NCBI GenBank assembly: GCA_938038825.1
Contig: CALHST010000040.1
Location: 1-12,265, forward strand
Source: an uncultured Paracoccaceae bacterium
GTDB lineage: Bacteria; Pseudomonadota; Alphaproteobacteria; Rhodobacterales; Rhodobacteraceae
DNA length: 12,265 bases
Reading direction: 5' to 3'
In this document: one piece after another, positions 1 through 6,566 of the stretch
How the letters are laid out: each line of letters starts with the position of its first letter
Numbering within the stretch: position 1 is the first letter of the stretch
Program-made: the position numbers and the translations under genes
Notes under the pieces: model-generated
The model's database searches: none
The model's input: only the letters and a program-made list of their open reading frames with translations
Told to the model about the DNA's origin: nothing

Positions 1-124
1 AAGAATAAATCCCGGCAGATTGCTGTTTGATCATCCCCGCCCGAAGCATATAGCGGTGCGACACGATCTGTGCCTCGGCAGGTGTTTCTTTGAGAACAGG
101 CAGGAAATAACGGGACAAACGCAT
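1..124 (-). CDS. proS: Prolyl-tRNA synthetase, N-terminal fragment (3' end beyond window)
   Basis: Reading the minus strand from the ATG at 124-122 gives 41 residues that run off the window edge. The start MRLSRYFLPVLKETPAEAQ and the following segment with RYMLRAGMIKQQSAGIYS are the characteristic N-terminus of bacterial prolyl-tRNA synthetase, including the region leading into class II motif 1. The enzyme charges tRNA-Pro with proline in the cytoplasm, using ATP. Only the start is visible, so the catalytic motifs 2 and 3 and the editing domain cannot be checked. The start is secure because the peptide begins exactly where the family begins. A weak purine-rich stretch (GAAAGG) lies about 10 bases upstream. 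The next gene on the same strand is 200 bases away, so proS probably has its own promoter within 125-324. Confidence 0.94.
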   Translation of the reverse strand, partial: MRLSRYFLPVLKETPAEAQIVSHRYMLRAGMIKQQSAGIYS

Positions 125-324
125 CGCTGGCGGGCCTTTCAGAAGGATGTCATCGAACTAACGCCCTGACTAAGACAAACACAGGGCCGGGGCAATCGGG
201 GTTTCAAGAAAGTACCCGGATGCAGATTGACACCTAGAAAATTCCACCATTTGTTAAGCGTGTTCGAAAATCATCGGCGCTGTCTGATCTCGATTAAAGT
301 CAACGATGACTTGCATTAATTCAG
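125..324. other. Intergenic region between the CAP-RTX gene and proS
   Basis: This 200-base stretch lies between the 3' end of the CAP-RTX gene and the start of proS, both on the minus strand. It should hold the proS promoter and possibly the end of the CAP transcript. On the minus strand a TTGAAA stands around 205-210, but I see no convincing -10 at the right distance, and no hairpin with a T-run that would qualify as an intrinsic terminator. I see no RNA gene. Confidence 0.4.
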
Positions 325-2064
325 CTATACAAAGGTGATCTGGTCAGCCTCGATCACGTCGATGACGCGAGTATCCAAAAGTGTAATTGTTGTATCATCA
401 TTGCTGTAAACCGTATTGGCACCGTCTTGAACCAAAAGGGCTTCGAAGGCTTCCACAGTCGCCAAATGACTGTTTTCGATAACAATAATGTCCCAGGGTT
501 CCAAATCGACGATTGTGGTGTCGAACGCCCCGGACAGATCAAACAGAAATTCATCAGAACCAAGACCACCAACGAGGGCGTTTGTCCCATTTCCTCCAGA
601 TAACCTGTCGCCAAACTCATCGAGTGCAGCACCAGTCGTCAAAAATTCAAACAGTTTGTCCTCAGTGTTAGCCTTGAATTCTGGACTTTCAGAAAAACCC
701 AAGACAACGTTTGCCCGGCTGGTCCCAGCGGACAAGGTTGACAGCCAGTATTGGAAACCATCAACATCTGGCGCACGGTCCAGAACATTGTTATAAAGAA
801 GGGTCACAAAAGACATATCATTCAAAGACCCGTACTTCTGTTGAAACTCGTTTGAACCGACAAACCCTTCAACGACATTTGTCAATGTTGTGCCATTGGC
901 CAACGCGTCGGCCCAATACTTGAAGCCGTTGGTATCTGGGGTGCGCTCCAGCGTCGCTTCATAAAGTCGAAATACCTCGTCGGAATACAAGCCCATCACG
1001 ACATCATGCGAAAGATACGCTGAAACTCCGATCGTATTGTGTGTGAACTCATCACTAAGAGCAAAACCTGCGACGATACCCTCTCGTGATTGTCCTTCGT
1101 CCAAGAGTCTCACCCAGTATTGAAAACCATTGCTGTCAGGTGCACGATCAAGAACAAGTTGGTACAGTAACGTCACAAATTGCTCATTTGTAGTTGCGCC
1201 ATAAATCATTGAAAATTCATCAGAATTAAGAAACCCTGATATGATTTCTTCGAAAGACAGCAATCCAGACTCTAAAGCATTCGTCCACCACCTGTGGCCA
1301 GCTAAATCCGGAAGCCGTCCTAACGTCGCTTGGTACAACCTTGTTATCAAGGCTCCAGATTCATCCAAACCTGTCGGACCAGTTTCACCGAACAATAAGT
1401 CATTTCCATCGCCACCAATTAGAAAATCTCTTTCCGCGCCACCAACTAACGTGTCGTCGCCGTGTCCAGTTGATAAGATATCCCAATCGACACCGCCCCA
1501 AATAGGATCAGAGCCAGTCGCATCCAAACCCGCAGGAACATGGCCGATGACTTCGTTGTCATCAAAGTCCATGTTGAACTGCAGTTCGTAATTTTCCAAA
1601 TTGTCCGTATCCAAGCTCACCTGACCTTGGGTATATGCGAACTTTTGTGTTACAAAGGCCCATGTTCGCCCTTCGTATTCACCGATTTCAAAGCCAATCC
1701 CGATGAAATCATAGGATGGATTAAGAATGTTTGCTCGATGCCCAGGGCTGTTCATCAGTTGCTCATGCAGCCCTGCTATTTCTCCGGAGTAGCCATCAGG
1801 GGAACCAAGGCTGCGCGCAGCAATATTTTCAGCCCAGCCGTAACCGCCAGAGAAGTCAAACCCTGCGTTTGCAATCCTTACACCTGGATTTGAAGCGGCA
1901 ATTCCAGTATGAGAAAATGTGTCGGTCTCGATCATCCACGTGCTGTGGTCTTCAGCCGCTGAGTTCAATGTGATTTCGAGCTTCAACGGACCAGCGCCGA
2001 TTTTTGCTCTTTCAGCGTTGATCAACGCCAGCATTTGCCATTCGAACTGATTAGCGAGCGACAT
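325..2064 (-). CDS. Secreted CAP-domain protein with RTX-like repeats and four DUF4214 repeats
   Basis: 579 residues from the ATG at 2064, which has AGGA about 6 bases upstream; an upstream TTG would add two residues. Residues 6-147 are a CAP/SCP-PR1 domain: ALINAERAKIG, FSHTG (His52), WAENIA (Glu79) and SPGHRANIL (His109) are its hallmark motifs. Residues about 200-226 are glycine/aspartate RTX-like nonapeptides (IGGDGNDLLFG), and a degenerate set recurs at 485-508. Between them are four DUF4214 repeats (239-288, 296-343, 363-411, 419-466) with the pattern LY..L.R.PD..G..YW. There is no N-terminal signal peptide, and the acidic C-terminus ends in hydrophobic ITFV, as in type I secretion substrates. 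I infer calcium-dependent extracellular export. No ABC/HlyD transporter is in view. Third codon positions look more AT-rich than in the aminotransferase gene at 3811, so recent acquisition is possible. The role of the CAP domain is unknown. Confidence 0.9.
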   Translation of the reverse strand: MSLANQFEWQMLALINAERAKIGAGPLKLEITLNSAAEDHSTWMIETDTFSHTGIAASNPGVRIANAGFDFSGGYGWAENIAARSLGSPDGYSGEIAGLHEQLMNSPGHRANILNPSYDFIGIGFEIGEYEGRTWAFVTQKFAYTQGQVSLDTDNLENYELQFNMDFDDNEVIGHVPAGLDATGSDPIWGGVDWDILSTGHGDDTLVGGAERDFLIGGDGNDLLFGETGPTGLDESGALITRLYQATLGRLPDLAGHRWWTNALESGLLSFEEIISGFLNSDEFSMIYGATTNEQFVTLLYQLVLDRAPDSNGFQYWVRLLDEGQSREGIVAGFALSDEFTHNTIGVSAYLSHDVVMGLYSDEVFRLYEATLERTPDTNGFKYWADALANGTTLTNVVEGFVGSNEFQQKYGSLNDMSFVTLLYNNVLDRAPDVDGFQYWLSTLSAGTSRANVVLGFSESPEFKANTEDKLFEFLTTGAALDEFGDRLSGGNGTNALVGGLGSDEFLFDLSGAFDTTIVDLEPWDIIVIENSHLATVEAFEALLVQDGANTVYSNDDTTITLLDTRVIDVIEADQITFV

Positions 2065-2378
2065 ACCCAATCCTACAACTTGTTAACGCCTAAAGTTTGT
2101 ATCAGAAATAAGGCAAAATTTAGTTCAATTATCAGAAACTCTACCAAGTATAAATTTTGGGTGAAAACACGCCTAAAACCGCATGGATCCCGGCTAAAAA
2201 CCGCAAGTGCTTGGTCGTGTTTGTACTATGTTAATTACTGGGCCTCGAGCAGTCTTGCGAAGCACAAAGCGCTTGAAAAAAAGACTCAACGGTTAAATCG
2301 CAGACGCGCCAAACGCCTTATTAACAGGGCATTTCGGCGTAAATGTGCATCGCGTCACAATATTCACCGAACGCCGCG
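2065..2378. other. AT-rich intergenic region upstream of the CAP-RTX gene
   Basis: This 314-base gap separates the enoyl-CoA hydratase stop from the CAP-RTX start; both genes are on the minus strand. It has no plausible gene. It contains an imperfect direct repeat (2173-2183 and 2194-2205) and, on the minus strand, a near-consensus -10 (TATACT, complement of 2147-2152). Near 2314-2341 there is a loose inverted repeat (ACGCC/GGCGT with a loop of about 20 bases), too weak to call a terminator. Confidence 0.5.
2147..2205 (-). promoter_or_regulatory. Candidate promoter and upstream direct repeat for the CAP-RTX gene
   Basis: On the minus strand TATACT (2152-2147) matches the sigma-70 -10 consensus at five of six positions, but no good -35 lies 16-18 bases upstream. 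Instead, the motif TGCGGTTTT(T)AG occurs twice, at 2205-2194 and 2183-2173, 21 bases apart, close to two helical turns. A weak -35 replaced by tandem sites would fit an activator-dependent promoter. This is inference from spacing only, and AT-rich sequence throws up -10 matches easily. Confidence 0.25.
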
Positions 2379-3185
2379 TTAACCAAATTTCGGATCTCGT
2401 TTCTGGAACTGGGCTGCGATCACTTCCATCTGATCTGGCTTGCCGATCAGTTGCCCCTGTTCCACGCTTTCGGCCATCAACACGTCCGCCTCCGACGCAC
2501 CACTTTCCGCAACGCCAATCAAACGTTTCGCTGCGCGCAATCCCGACGGGGACTTCAGTGTCAACGTTTGCGCCAACGCCATCGCAGCGGCCAAAGAATC
2601 GTCGGCCAATTCCGTCACCATCCCCCAAGCCAAGGCCTGCTCTGCATCAATCGGTTCGGCCGTATAGGTCAACTTGCGCAGTACGTCCGAGCGCACAAGT
2701 CTGGGCAGCAAAACCATGCCCCCCATATCCGGCACGATACCCCATTTCATCTCCATCACAGCCATCTTAAGACTTTGATCTGCAATGCGAATATCTGCGC
2801 CAAGTGCCAATTGGCACCCTGCCCCAAACACAGCACCATGAAGCGCCGCGATGACCGGTTGCGGGATGCGCCGCCAAATCATCGCGACCTCTTGCCATTG
2901 GTTCGTTGCACCATCGCCATGCGTGCGCGGCACAAGGCGTTCAGACGGATCCCCCCCCGCCAAACTGCCCATTGCCGTGATGTCGGTGCCCGCGCAGAAC
3001 GCGCGTCCCTCACCCGACAAAACCACAACCCGCGCATCCGATGCCGCGACCTCTTCGGCGGCGGCAATCACACTCGAAATCATCTCCTGATCCACAGCGT
3101 TCATCTTGTCGCTGCGGGTTAACCGCACATGCGCGATGTGATTGTCATAGGAAATCTGGACGCGGTCTGGATTGATCTCTGTCAT
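2379..3185 (-). CDS. Enoyl-CoA hydratase/isomerase family protein (crotonase superfamily)
   Basis: 268 residues, the normal length for a single-domain crotonase. The oxyanion-hole segments are clear: GRAFCAGTDI at residues 60-69 and AALHGAVFGAGCQLALGAD at 113-131. The expected acid/base positions are Glu145 (MEMKWGIVPD) and Asp153. An Asp replaces the second Glu of classical hydratases, so a hydratase, isomerase or related acyl-CoA lyase are all possible. It acts on CoA thioesters in the cytoplasm. The ATG at 3185 is preceded by a purine-rich AAAGAGAG stretch. It is divergent from the DUF454 gene, with 140 bases between them, and no other fatty-acid oxidation gene is nearby. The substrate cannot be told from sequence. 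Confidence 0.9.
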   Translation of the reverse strand: MTEINPDRVQISYDNHIAHVRLTRSDKMNAVDQEMISSVIAAAEEVAASDARVVVLSGEGRAFCAGTDITAMGSLAGGDPSERLVPRTHGDGATNQWQEVAMIWRRIPQPVIAALHGAVFGAGCQLALGADIRIADQSLKMAVMEMKWGIVPDMGGMVLLPRLVRSDVLRKLTYTAEPIDAEQALAWGMVTELADDSLAAAMALAQTLTLKSPSGLRAAKRLIGVAESGASEADVLMAESVEQGQLIGKPDQMEVIAAQFQKRDPKFG

Positions 3186-3325
3186 CGGTGCTCTCTTTGT
3201 TTTCCAATCGTATCAAAGCCCAACTCATCGCGCGCCACCAGCAAAACGTTGGGTCACAGCTTCTCCTTGCGTCCCACAGCAATGCCCGTCACACAAAGCC
3301 AGTCTTCCAGCATGGGAACACAACC

Positions 3326-3703
3326 ATGACATCACCTCCAGAGGCCCCCAGAAACATCCTGTGGACCACCGCAGGCCTCTTGTCTTTAGGCATTGGAATC
3401 CTTGGGATATTTTTGCCATTACTGCCGACAACACCGCTTGTGCTTCTGGCCGCATTTTGCTTTGCCAAAGGCTCCCCACGCCTGCATGCCTGGCTGCTGA
3501 ACCACCCACGCTTTGGGCAATCAATCCGCGATTGGCAAGACCGCGGTTCCGTCCCGCCCCGTGCCAAACGCCTTGCCCTCGCTGCCATGGCAGCAACGCT
3601 TGCCTTGTCATTTGCGCTGGGTCTGTCATGGCTTCTTATCGTAATCCAAGCCTCCTGTTTGGGGTGCGTCGCGATCTTCCTCCTCACCCGCCCAAACACC
3701 TAA
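3326..3703 (+). CDS. DUF454 (YbaN-like) inner-membrane protein
   Basis: 125 residues from the ATG at 3326, which has GGGA at 3314-3317. The frame stays open upstream to 3188, but those extra 46 residues do not look like the family. The DUF454 signature is strong: a hydrophobic helix at about 11-30, then LPLLPTTPLVLLAAFCFAKG (30-49), SPRL.AWLL.HPRFG (50-64), I.DW (67-70) and PPRAKR (77-82). Two further hydrophobic segments follow, at about 84-101 and 102-120. This predicts a small three- or four-helix inner-membrane protein. The molecular function of the family is not established. The stop codon lies six bases before a dispersed hairpin repeat. Confidence 0.9.
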   Translation: MTSPPEAPRNILWTTAGLLSLGIGILGIFLPLLPTTPLVLLAAFCFAKGSPRLHAWLLNHPRFGQSIRDWQDRGSVPPRAKRLALAAMAATLALSFALGLSWLLIVIQASCLGCVAIFLLTRPNT

Positions 3704-3708
3704 AATCC

Positions 3709-3780
3709 GCGAGAACGCCAACAATGCGCACCAAAATGTCGTGCGCCGTGCAACGGCGCTCCGCATGACAACACCTTGCT
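3709..3780 (+). repeat. Dispersed hairpin repeat element, copy 1
   Basis: This intergenic element has four conserved parts: a 10-mer GCGAGAACGC (3709-3718), a 9-base variable gap, a 17-mer GCACCAAAATGTCGTGC (3728-3744), and a perfect hairpin overlapping its end, with arms GCGCCGT (3743-3749) and ACGGCGC (3753-3759) around GCA. TCCGC and then a CAAC/TTGC block follow to about 3780. The copy at 6495 has the same order and spacing, but its arms differ in a base-paired way. This copy lies between the DUF454 stop and the aminotransferase start, with the hairpin 51 bases before the latter. There is no T-run, so it is not a standard intrinsic terminator. Confidence 0.75.
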
Positions 3781-3810
3781 CGATCCGCCCGGTCCCGGTA
3801 TTCCACGTCC

Positions 3811-4911
3811 ATGACACACGCACGCCTGACCCCGCTCGCCAAGACGCTTCCCGCTTCTGTTCCCTTTGTGGGTCCCGAAACTCAAGAACGCGCCTTGGGC
3901 CAGCCTTTCCTCGCCCGCCTCGGCGCCAATGAAAGCGTTTTTGGCCCCTCGCCCAAAGCCATTCAAGCCATGGCCAAGGCCGATCACTGGAAATACGGCG
4001 ATCCAGAAAATCACGATCTGCGTCAAGCCCTTAGCGATCACCTGAACACAACTCCAGATCATATCGTGGTCGGCGAAGGTATCGACGGGCTGCTCGGCTA
4101 TCTCGTCCGCCTCACCGTCGGCTCTGGCGACGCGGTCGTGACCTCCGACGGTGCTTACCCAACGTTCAATTACCATGTAACAGGCTTCGGTGGCATCTTG
4201 CACAAAGTTCCCTATGACAGTGCGGACCGCGAAAACCCCAAAGCCCTCTTCAACAAAGCGGCCGAAACGGGTGCCAAGCTCGTCTACCTCGCCAATCCCG
4301 ACAACCCTATGGGCACCGTCTGGACTGGTGCCGAGATCTCTGCCGCCATGGCGCACCTGCCCGCAGGCACGCTGCTGATCCTCGACGAAGCTTATCTGGA
4401 ATGCGCGCCTGATCACACAAGCCCCGACTTGCCGTGGAACGATCCTCGACTGATCCGAATGCGCACCTTTTCCAAGGGATACGGCCTTGCAGGCGCCCGC
4501 GTCGGCTATGCGATCAGCCACCCCGAGCTCATCCTTGCATTCAACAAAATCCGCAACCACTTTGGAATGTCGCGGGCGGCCCAAGACGGTGCACTCGCTG
4601 CGCTGCAAGACCAAGATTGGCTGCGTCAAACCCAAGCCAACATCGCAGCAGCACGCGTCACACTGACCAAAATTGCCCAAGAACACGGCCTCACAGCCAT
4701 CCCCTCTTCCGCGAATTTCGTTACCATGGATTGCGGCCAAGACAGCACCTATGCCAAGGCCTTGCTCGACGCACTCATTGTGGAACAAGTCTTTGTGCGC
4801 ATGCCTTTTGTAGCACCGCAAAGCCGCTGCATCCGGGTCAGCTGCGGCCGTCCCGAGGATCTCGCCGCTTTCGCAGCAGCTTTGCCAAAAGCACTCAACA
4901 GCCTGAAATGA
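3811..4911 (+). CDS. Histidinol-phosphate-type aminotransferase (PLP fold type I, class I/II)
   Basis: 366 residues, typical of HisC and its relatives. The PLP-binding residues are visible in order: the GEGIDGLLGYL loop at 88-98, the substrate-side tyrosine in GAYPTFNYH (114-122), the asparagine of NPDNPMGT (162-169), DEAYLE with Asp192 and Tyr195, the Schiff-base lysine Lys222 in TFSKGYGLAGARVGY (219-233), and the C-terminal arginine Arg342 in CIRVSCGRPED. HisC converts imidazole-acetol phosphate to L-histidinol phosphate with glutamate, but close paralogues act on aromatic amino acids or other substrates. No histidine gene is nearby, so I give no symbol. The ATG has no clear ribosome-binding site, and the 5' region contains repeat copy 1. 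Third codon positions are GC-rich. Confidence 0.9.
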   Translation: MTHARLTPLAKTLPASVPFVGPETQERALGQPFLARLGANESVFGPSPKAIQAMAKADHWKYGDPENHDLRQALSDHLNTTPDHIVVGEGIDGLLGYLVRLTVGSGDAVVTSDGAYPTFNYHVTGFGGILHKVPYDSADRENPKALFNKAAETGAKLVYLANPDNPMGTVWTGAEISAAMAHLPAGTLLILDEAYLECAPDHTSPDLPWNDPRLIRMRTFSKGYGLAGARVGYAISHPELILAFNKIRNHFGMSRAAQDGALAALQDQDWLRQTQANIAAARVTLTKIAQEHGLTAIPSSANFVTMDCGQDSTYAKALLDALIVEQVFVRMPFVAPQSRCIRVSCGRPEDLAAFAAALPKALNSLK

Positions 4912-4979
4912 TAGAAAACTGAAAGACAGATCCGTTTCGCTGGCTATACTTGGCCCAAGTGAAATTGCGAATCTGTTCT

Positions 4980-5201
4980 ATGCGAGACCCGTACCCACAA
5001 GCGGCCCCAAATTATACCAATGCCTGCATTGTCATGTTTGGTGTGAATATCATGTGGATTTTCACTGTCATCTGGGCGATCTGGGGTCTCGTTTTCGTCA
5101 TTGCCCTGGGCGCTCTCATCAACCGCGCGATGACTTTTTTTGAACTCCGCGCGAAAACCCGTGCCGCGCAAGAACGTGCCAATCCACGGGCCAAATTCTG
5201 A
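4980..5201 (+). CDS. Small single-helix membrane protein, function unknown
   Basis: 73 residues from the ATG at 4980; in-frame TTG 4950 and GTG 4959 would add up to ten residues. After a short polar N-terminus with MRDPYPQ..PNY, residues about 15-48 are strongly hydrophobic, with several tryptophans (Trp26, Trp32, Trp35). A basic, alanine-rich tail follows (FFELRAKTRAAQERANPRAK), giving an N-out/C-in inner-membrane prediction by the positive-inside rule. The gene starts 68 bases after the aminotransferase stop on the same strand and may be cotranscribed with it. It resembles short uncharacterised proteins I associate with Rhodobacterales genomes, but I cannot name a family. No strong ribosome-binding site is seen. 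Confidence 0.65.
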   Translation: MRDPYPQAAPNYTNACIVMFGVNIMWIFTVIWAIWGLVFVIALGALINRAMTFFELRAKTRAAQERANPRAKF

Positions 5202-5223
5202 CACTCGATCAAGACGTTAACAA

Positions 5224-6411
5224 CTAACTCTTTGCAATCACAGCCGCTGCTGCGTCCAAAGCACCTGCGCCAATCGGCACATCCAAGTGCCGCAATCCTG
5301 CGTCCATGCCGCCCAACAGCCCCATAATCATCTGACCATTGACGTGCCCCATGTGGCCCAAACGGAAGTAATCATCACGCTTGGGATCACCCGGTTCCGC
5401 CATACCCAGACCAATCCCCAAGGTCAAAGACAACTCGGATTCCAACCAACCACGCAGCTGTGCCCCACGCCCTTGATCCAATCGCAAGGCCGTCACAGCA
5501 CAACTACGGTTGGCTGGGTCCGCAACGTTCGACGCCAGCGCGCCACCGTCCGCCCACACATCACACGCAGCCCAGATCGCGCGCGCCAGTCGGGCGTGGC
5601 GTGCCCATACGGCCTCCATCCCCTCATCCATCAACATGTCCAAAGCAACCCGCAACCCATACAGATGATGCGTCGGAGCTGTCCCGTTCCAATACTGATA
5701 AAACTCGTCCGGGTTCGCACGTGGCCGCCAATCCCAATACCGGCTGACCCGCTGTACCTGACCACGCACAGCGTCGGCTTTATCGTTAAAGAATACGAAG
5801 GACATGCCCGGCGGCACCATCAGCCCTTTTTGACAGCCGGTTACCATCACATCCACACCCCATGCGTCCATGTCAAACCGGTCACAGCCCAGTGACGCAA
5901 TACAATCCGCCATCAACAAGGCCGGATGATCCAACCGGTCCAACACCATGCGCATTGCGTGTATGTCGTTGCGAACAGATGACGACGTATCCACATGAAC
6001 CGCCAGAATCGCCTTAATCTGATGCTGCGTGTCAGCCGCCAAAGCCTCTTCAAACTGTCCCATATCAACAGGCGCGTTTTTTCCGAAATCCAACACCTGA
6101 GTTTCCACCCCCAAGCCTTGCGCCATATCGGCCCAACCATGGCCAAAGCGCCCTGTGCACGGCACCAGAACTGTGTCCCCTACTGACACCACATTGGACA
6201 ACGCGGCCTCCCATGCTGCATGTCCATTGCCGATATACATCGCTACGTGGTGCTGCGTCTGTGCAACAGTCCGCAAATCAGGAACAAGCGACGCTGTCAT
6301 GTCGATCAATGCACCTGCGTAAATGTTCGGCGCACCGCGATGCATCGCCTGCAAAACCGCATCCGGCATCACCGAGGGTCCTGGAATCGCAAGATAATCA
6401 CGGCCTGGCAT
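5224..6411 (-). CDS. Class V PLP aminotransferase (alanine/serine-glyoxylate aminotransferase family)
   Basis: 395 residues with the class V layout. The N-terminal IPGPSVMPDAVLQAMH (9-24) is the family's glycine/proline start. GNGHAAWEAAL (61-71) binds the cofactor phosphate. MADCIASLGCDRFDMDAWG (167-185) carries Asp169. GCQKGLMVPPGMSF (192-205) carries the Schiff-base lysine Lys195. GTAPTHHLYGLR and FRLGHMGH with Arg350 complete the site. Family members transfer amino groups between alanine, serine or aspartate and glyoxylate or similar keto acids in the cytoplasm; the exact pair cannot be read from sequence. The ATG at 6411 has a strong AAGGAGAG four bases upstream (6423-6416), which fixes the start. 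The gene ends convergently 22 bases from the small membrane protein, without an obvious terminator. Confidence 0.9.
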   Translation of the reverse strand: MPGRDYLAIPGPSVMPDAVLQAMHRGAPNIYAGALIDMTASLVPDLRTVAQTQHHVAMYIGNGHAAWEAALSNVVSVGDTVLVPCTGRFGHGWADMAQGLGVETQVLDFGKNAPVDMGQFEEALAADTQHQIKAILAVHVDTSSSVRNDIHAMRMVLDRLDHPALLMADCIASLGCDRFDMDAWGVDVMVTGCQKGLMVPPGMSFVFFNDKADAVRGQVQRVSRYWDWRPRANPDEFYQYWNGTAPTHHLYGLRVALDMLMDEGMEAVWARHARLARAIWAACDVWADGGALASNVADPANRSCAVTALRLDQGRGAQLRGWLESELSLTLGIGLGMAEPGDPKRDDYFRLGHMGHVNGQMIMGLLGGMDAGLRHLDVPIGAGALDAAAAVIAKS

Positions 6412-6415
6412 CGCA

Positions 6416-6423
6416 CTCTCCTT
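6416..6423 (-). promoter_or_regulatory. Ribosome-binding site of the class V aminotransferase
   Basis: AAGGAGAG on the minus strand, four bases before the ATG at 6411. It is among the best Shine-Dalgarno matches in the window and confirms the chosen start. Confidence 0.8.
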
Positions 6424-6494
6424 GATGACGTTTCACGCAGACCCTAGCGGTGTGCACCCTGACGTCAACACACCAAAAACAGCGGCCAAACCCT

Positions 6495-6566
6495 GCGAGA
6501 ACGCACGCCCAAAGCACCAAAATGTCGTGCAGCCAAAGGCTGCTCCGCCTAGCAACGCTTGCCGAG
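6495..6566 (+). repeat. Dispersed hairpin repeat element, copy 2
   Basis: This second copy has GCGAGAACGC at 6495-6504, a 9-base gap, the identical 17-mer at 6514-6530, a perfect hairpin with arms GCAGCC (6529-6534) and GGCTGC (6538-6543) around AAA, then TCCGC (6544-6548) and a CAAC..TTGC block. Compared with copy 1 both arms differ while still pairing. The element lies in the gap between the class V aminotransferase and the phosphatase and contains one of the phosphatase's possible ATG codons (6522). Confidence 0.75.

Noticed and set aside
254..316. 20-codon minus-strand frame between the CAP gene and proS
   Set aside because: It starts with an ATG but has no ribosome-binding site, is very short and resembles nothing I know.
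2314..2341. Inverted repeat ACGCC/GGCGT as a terminator of the enoyl-CoA hydratase gene
   Set aside because: Five-base arms, a loop of about 20 bases and no T-run are within chance.
2343..3122. 259-codon plus-strand frame opposite the enoyl-CoA hydratase
   Set aside because: Arginine-, histidine- and proline-rich shadow of a clear crotonase gene, without recognisable motifs.
3724..3768. 14-codon plus-strand frame inside repeat copy 1
   Set aside because: The reading frame is not kept in copy 2, whereas the base pairing is, so the element is not conserved as a peptide.
3700..4821. Long 373-codon minus-strand frame opposite the HisC-like aminotransferase
   Set aside because: It is fully antisense to a gene with complete catalytic motifs and arises from its GC-rich third positions; its translation shows no domain.
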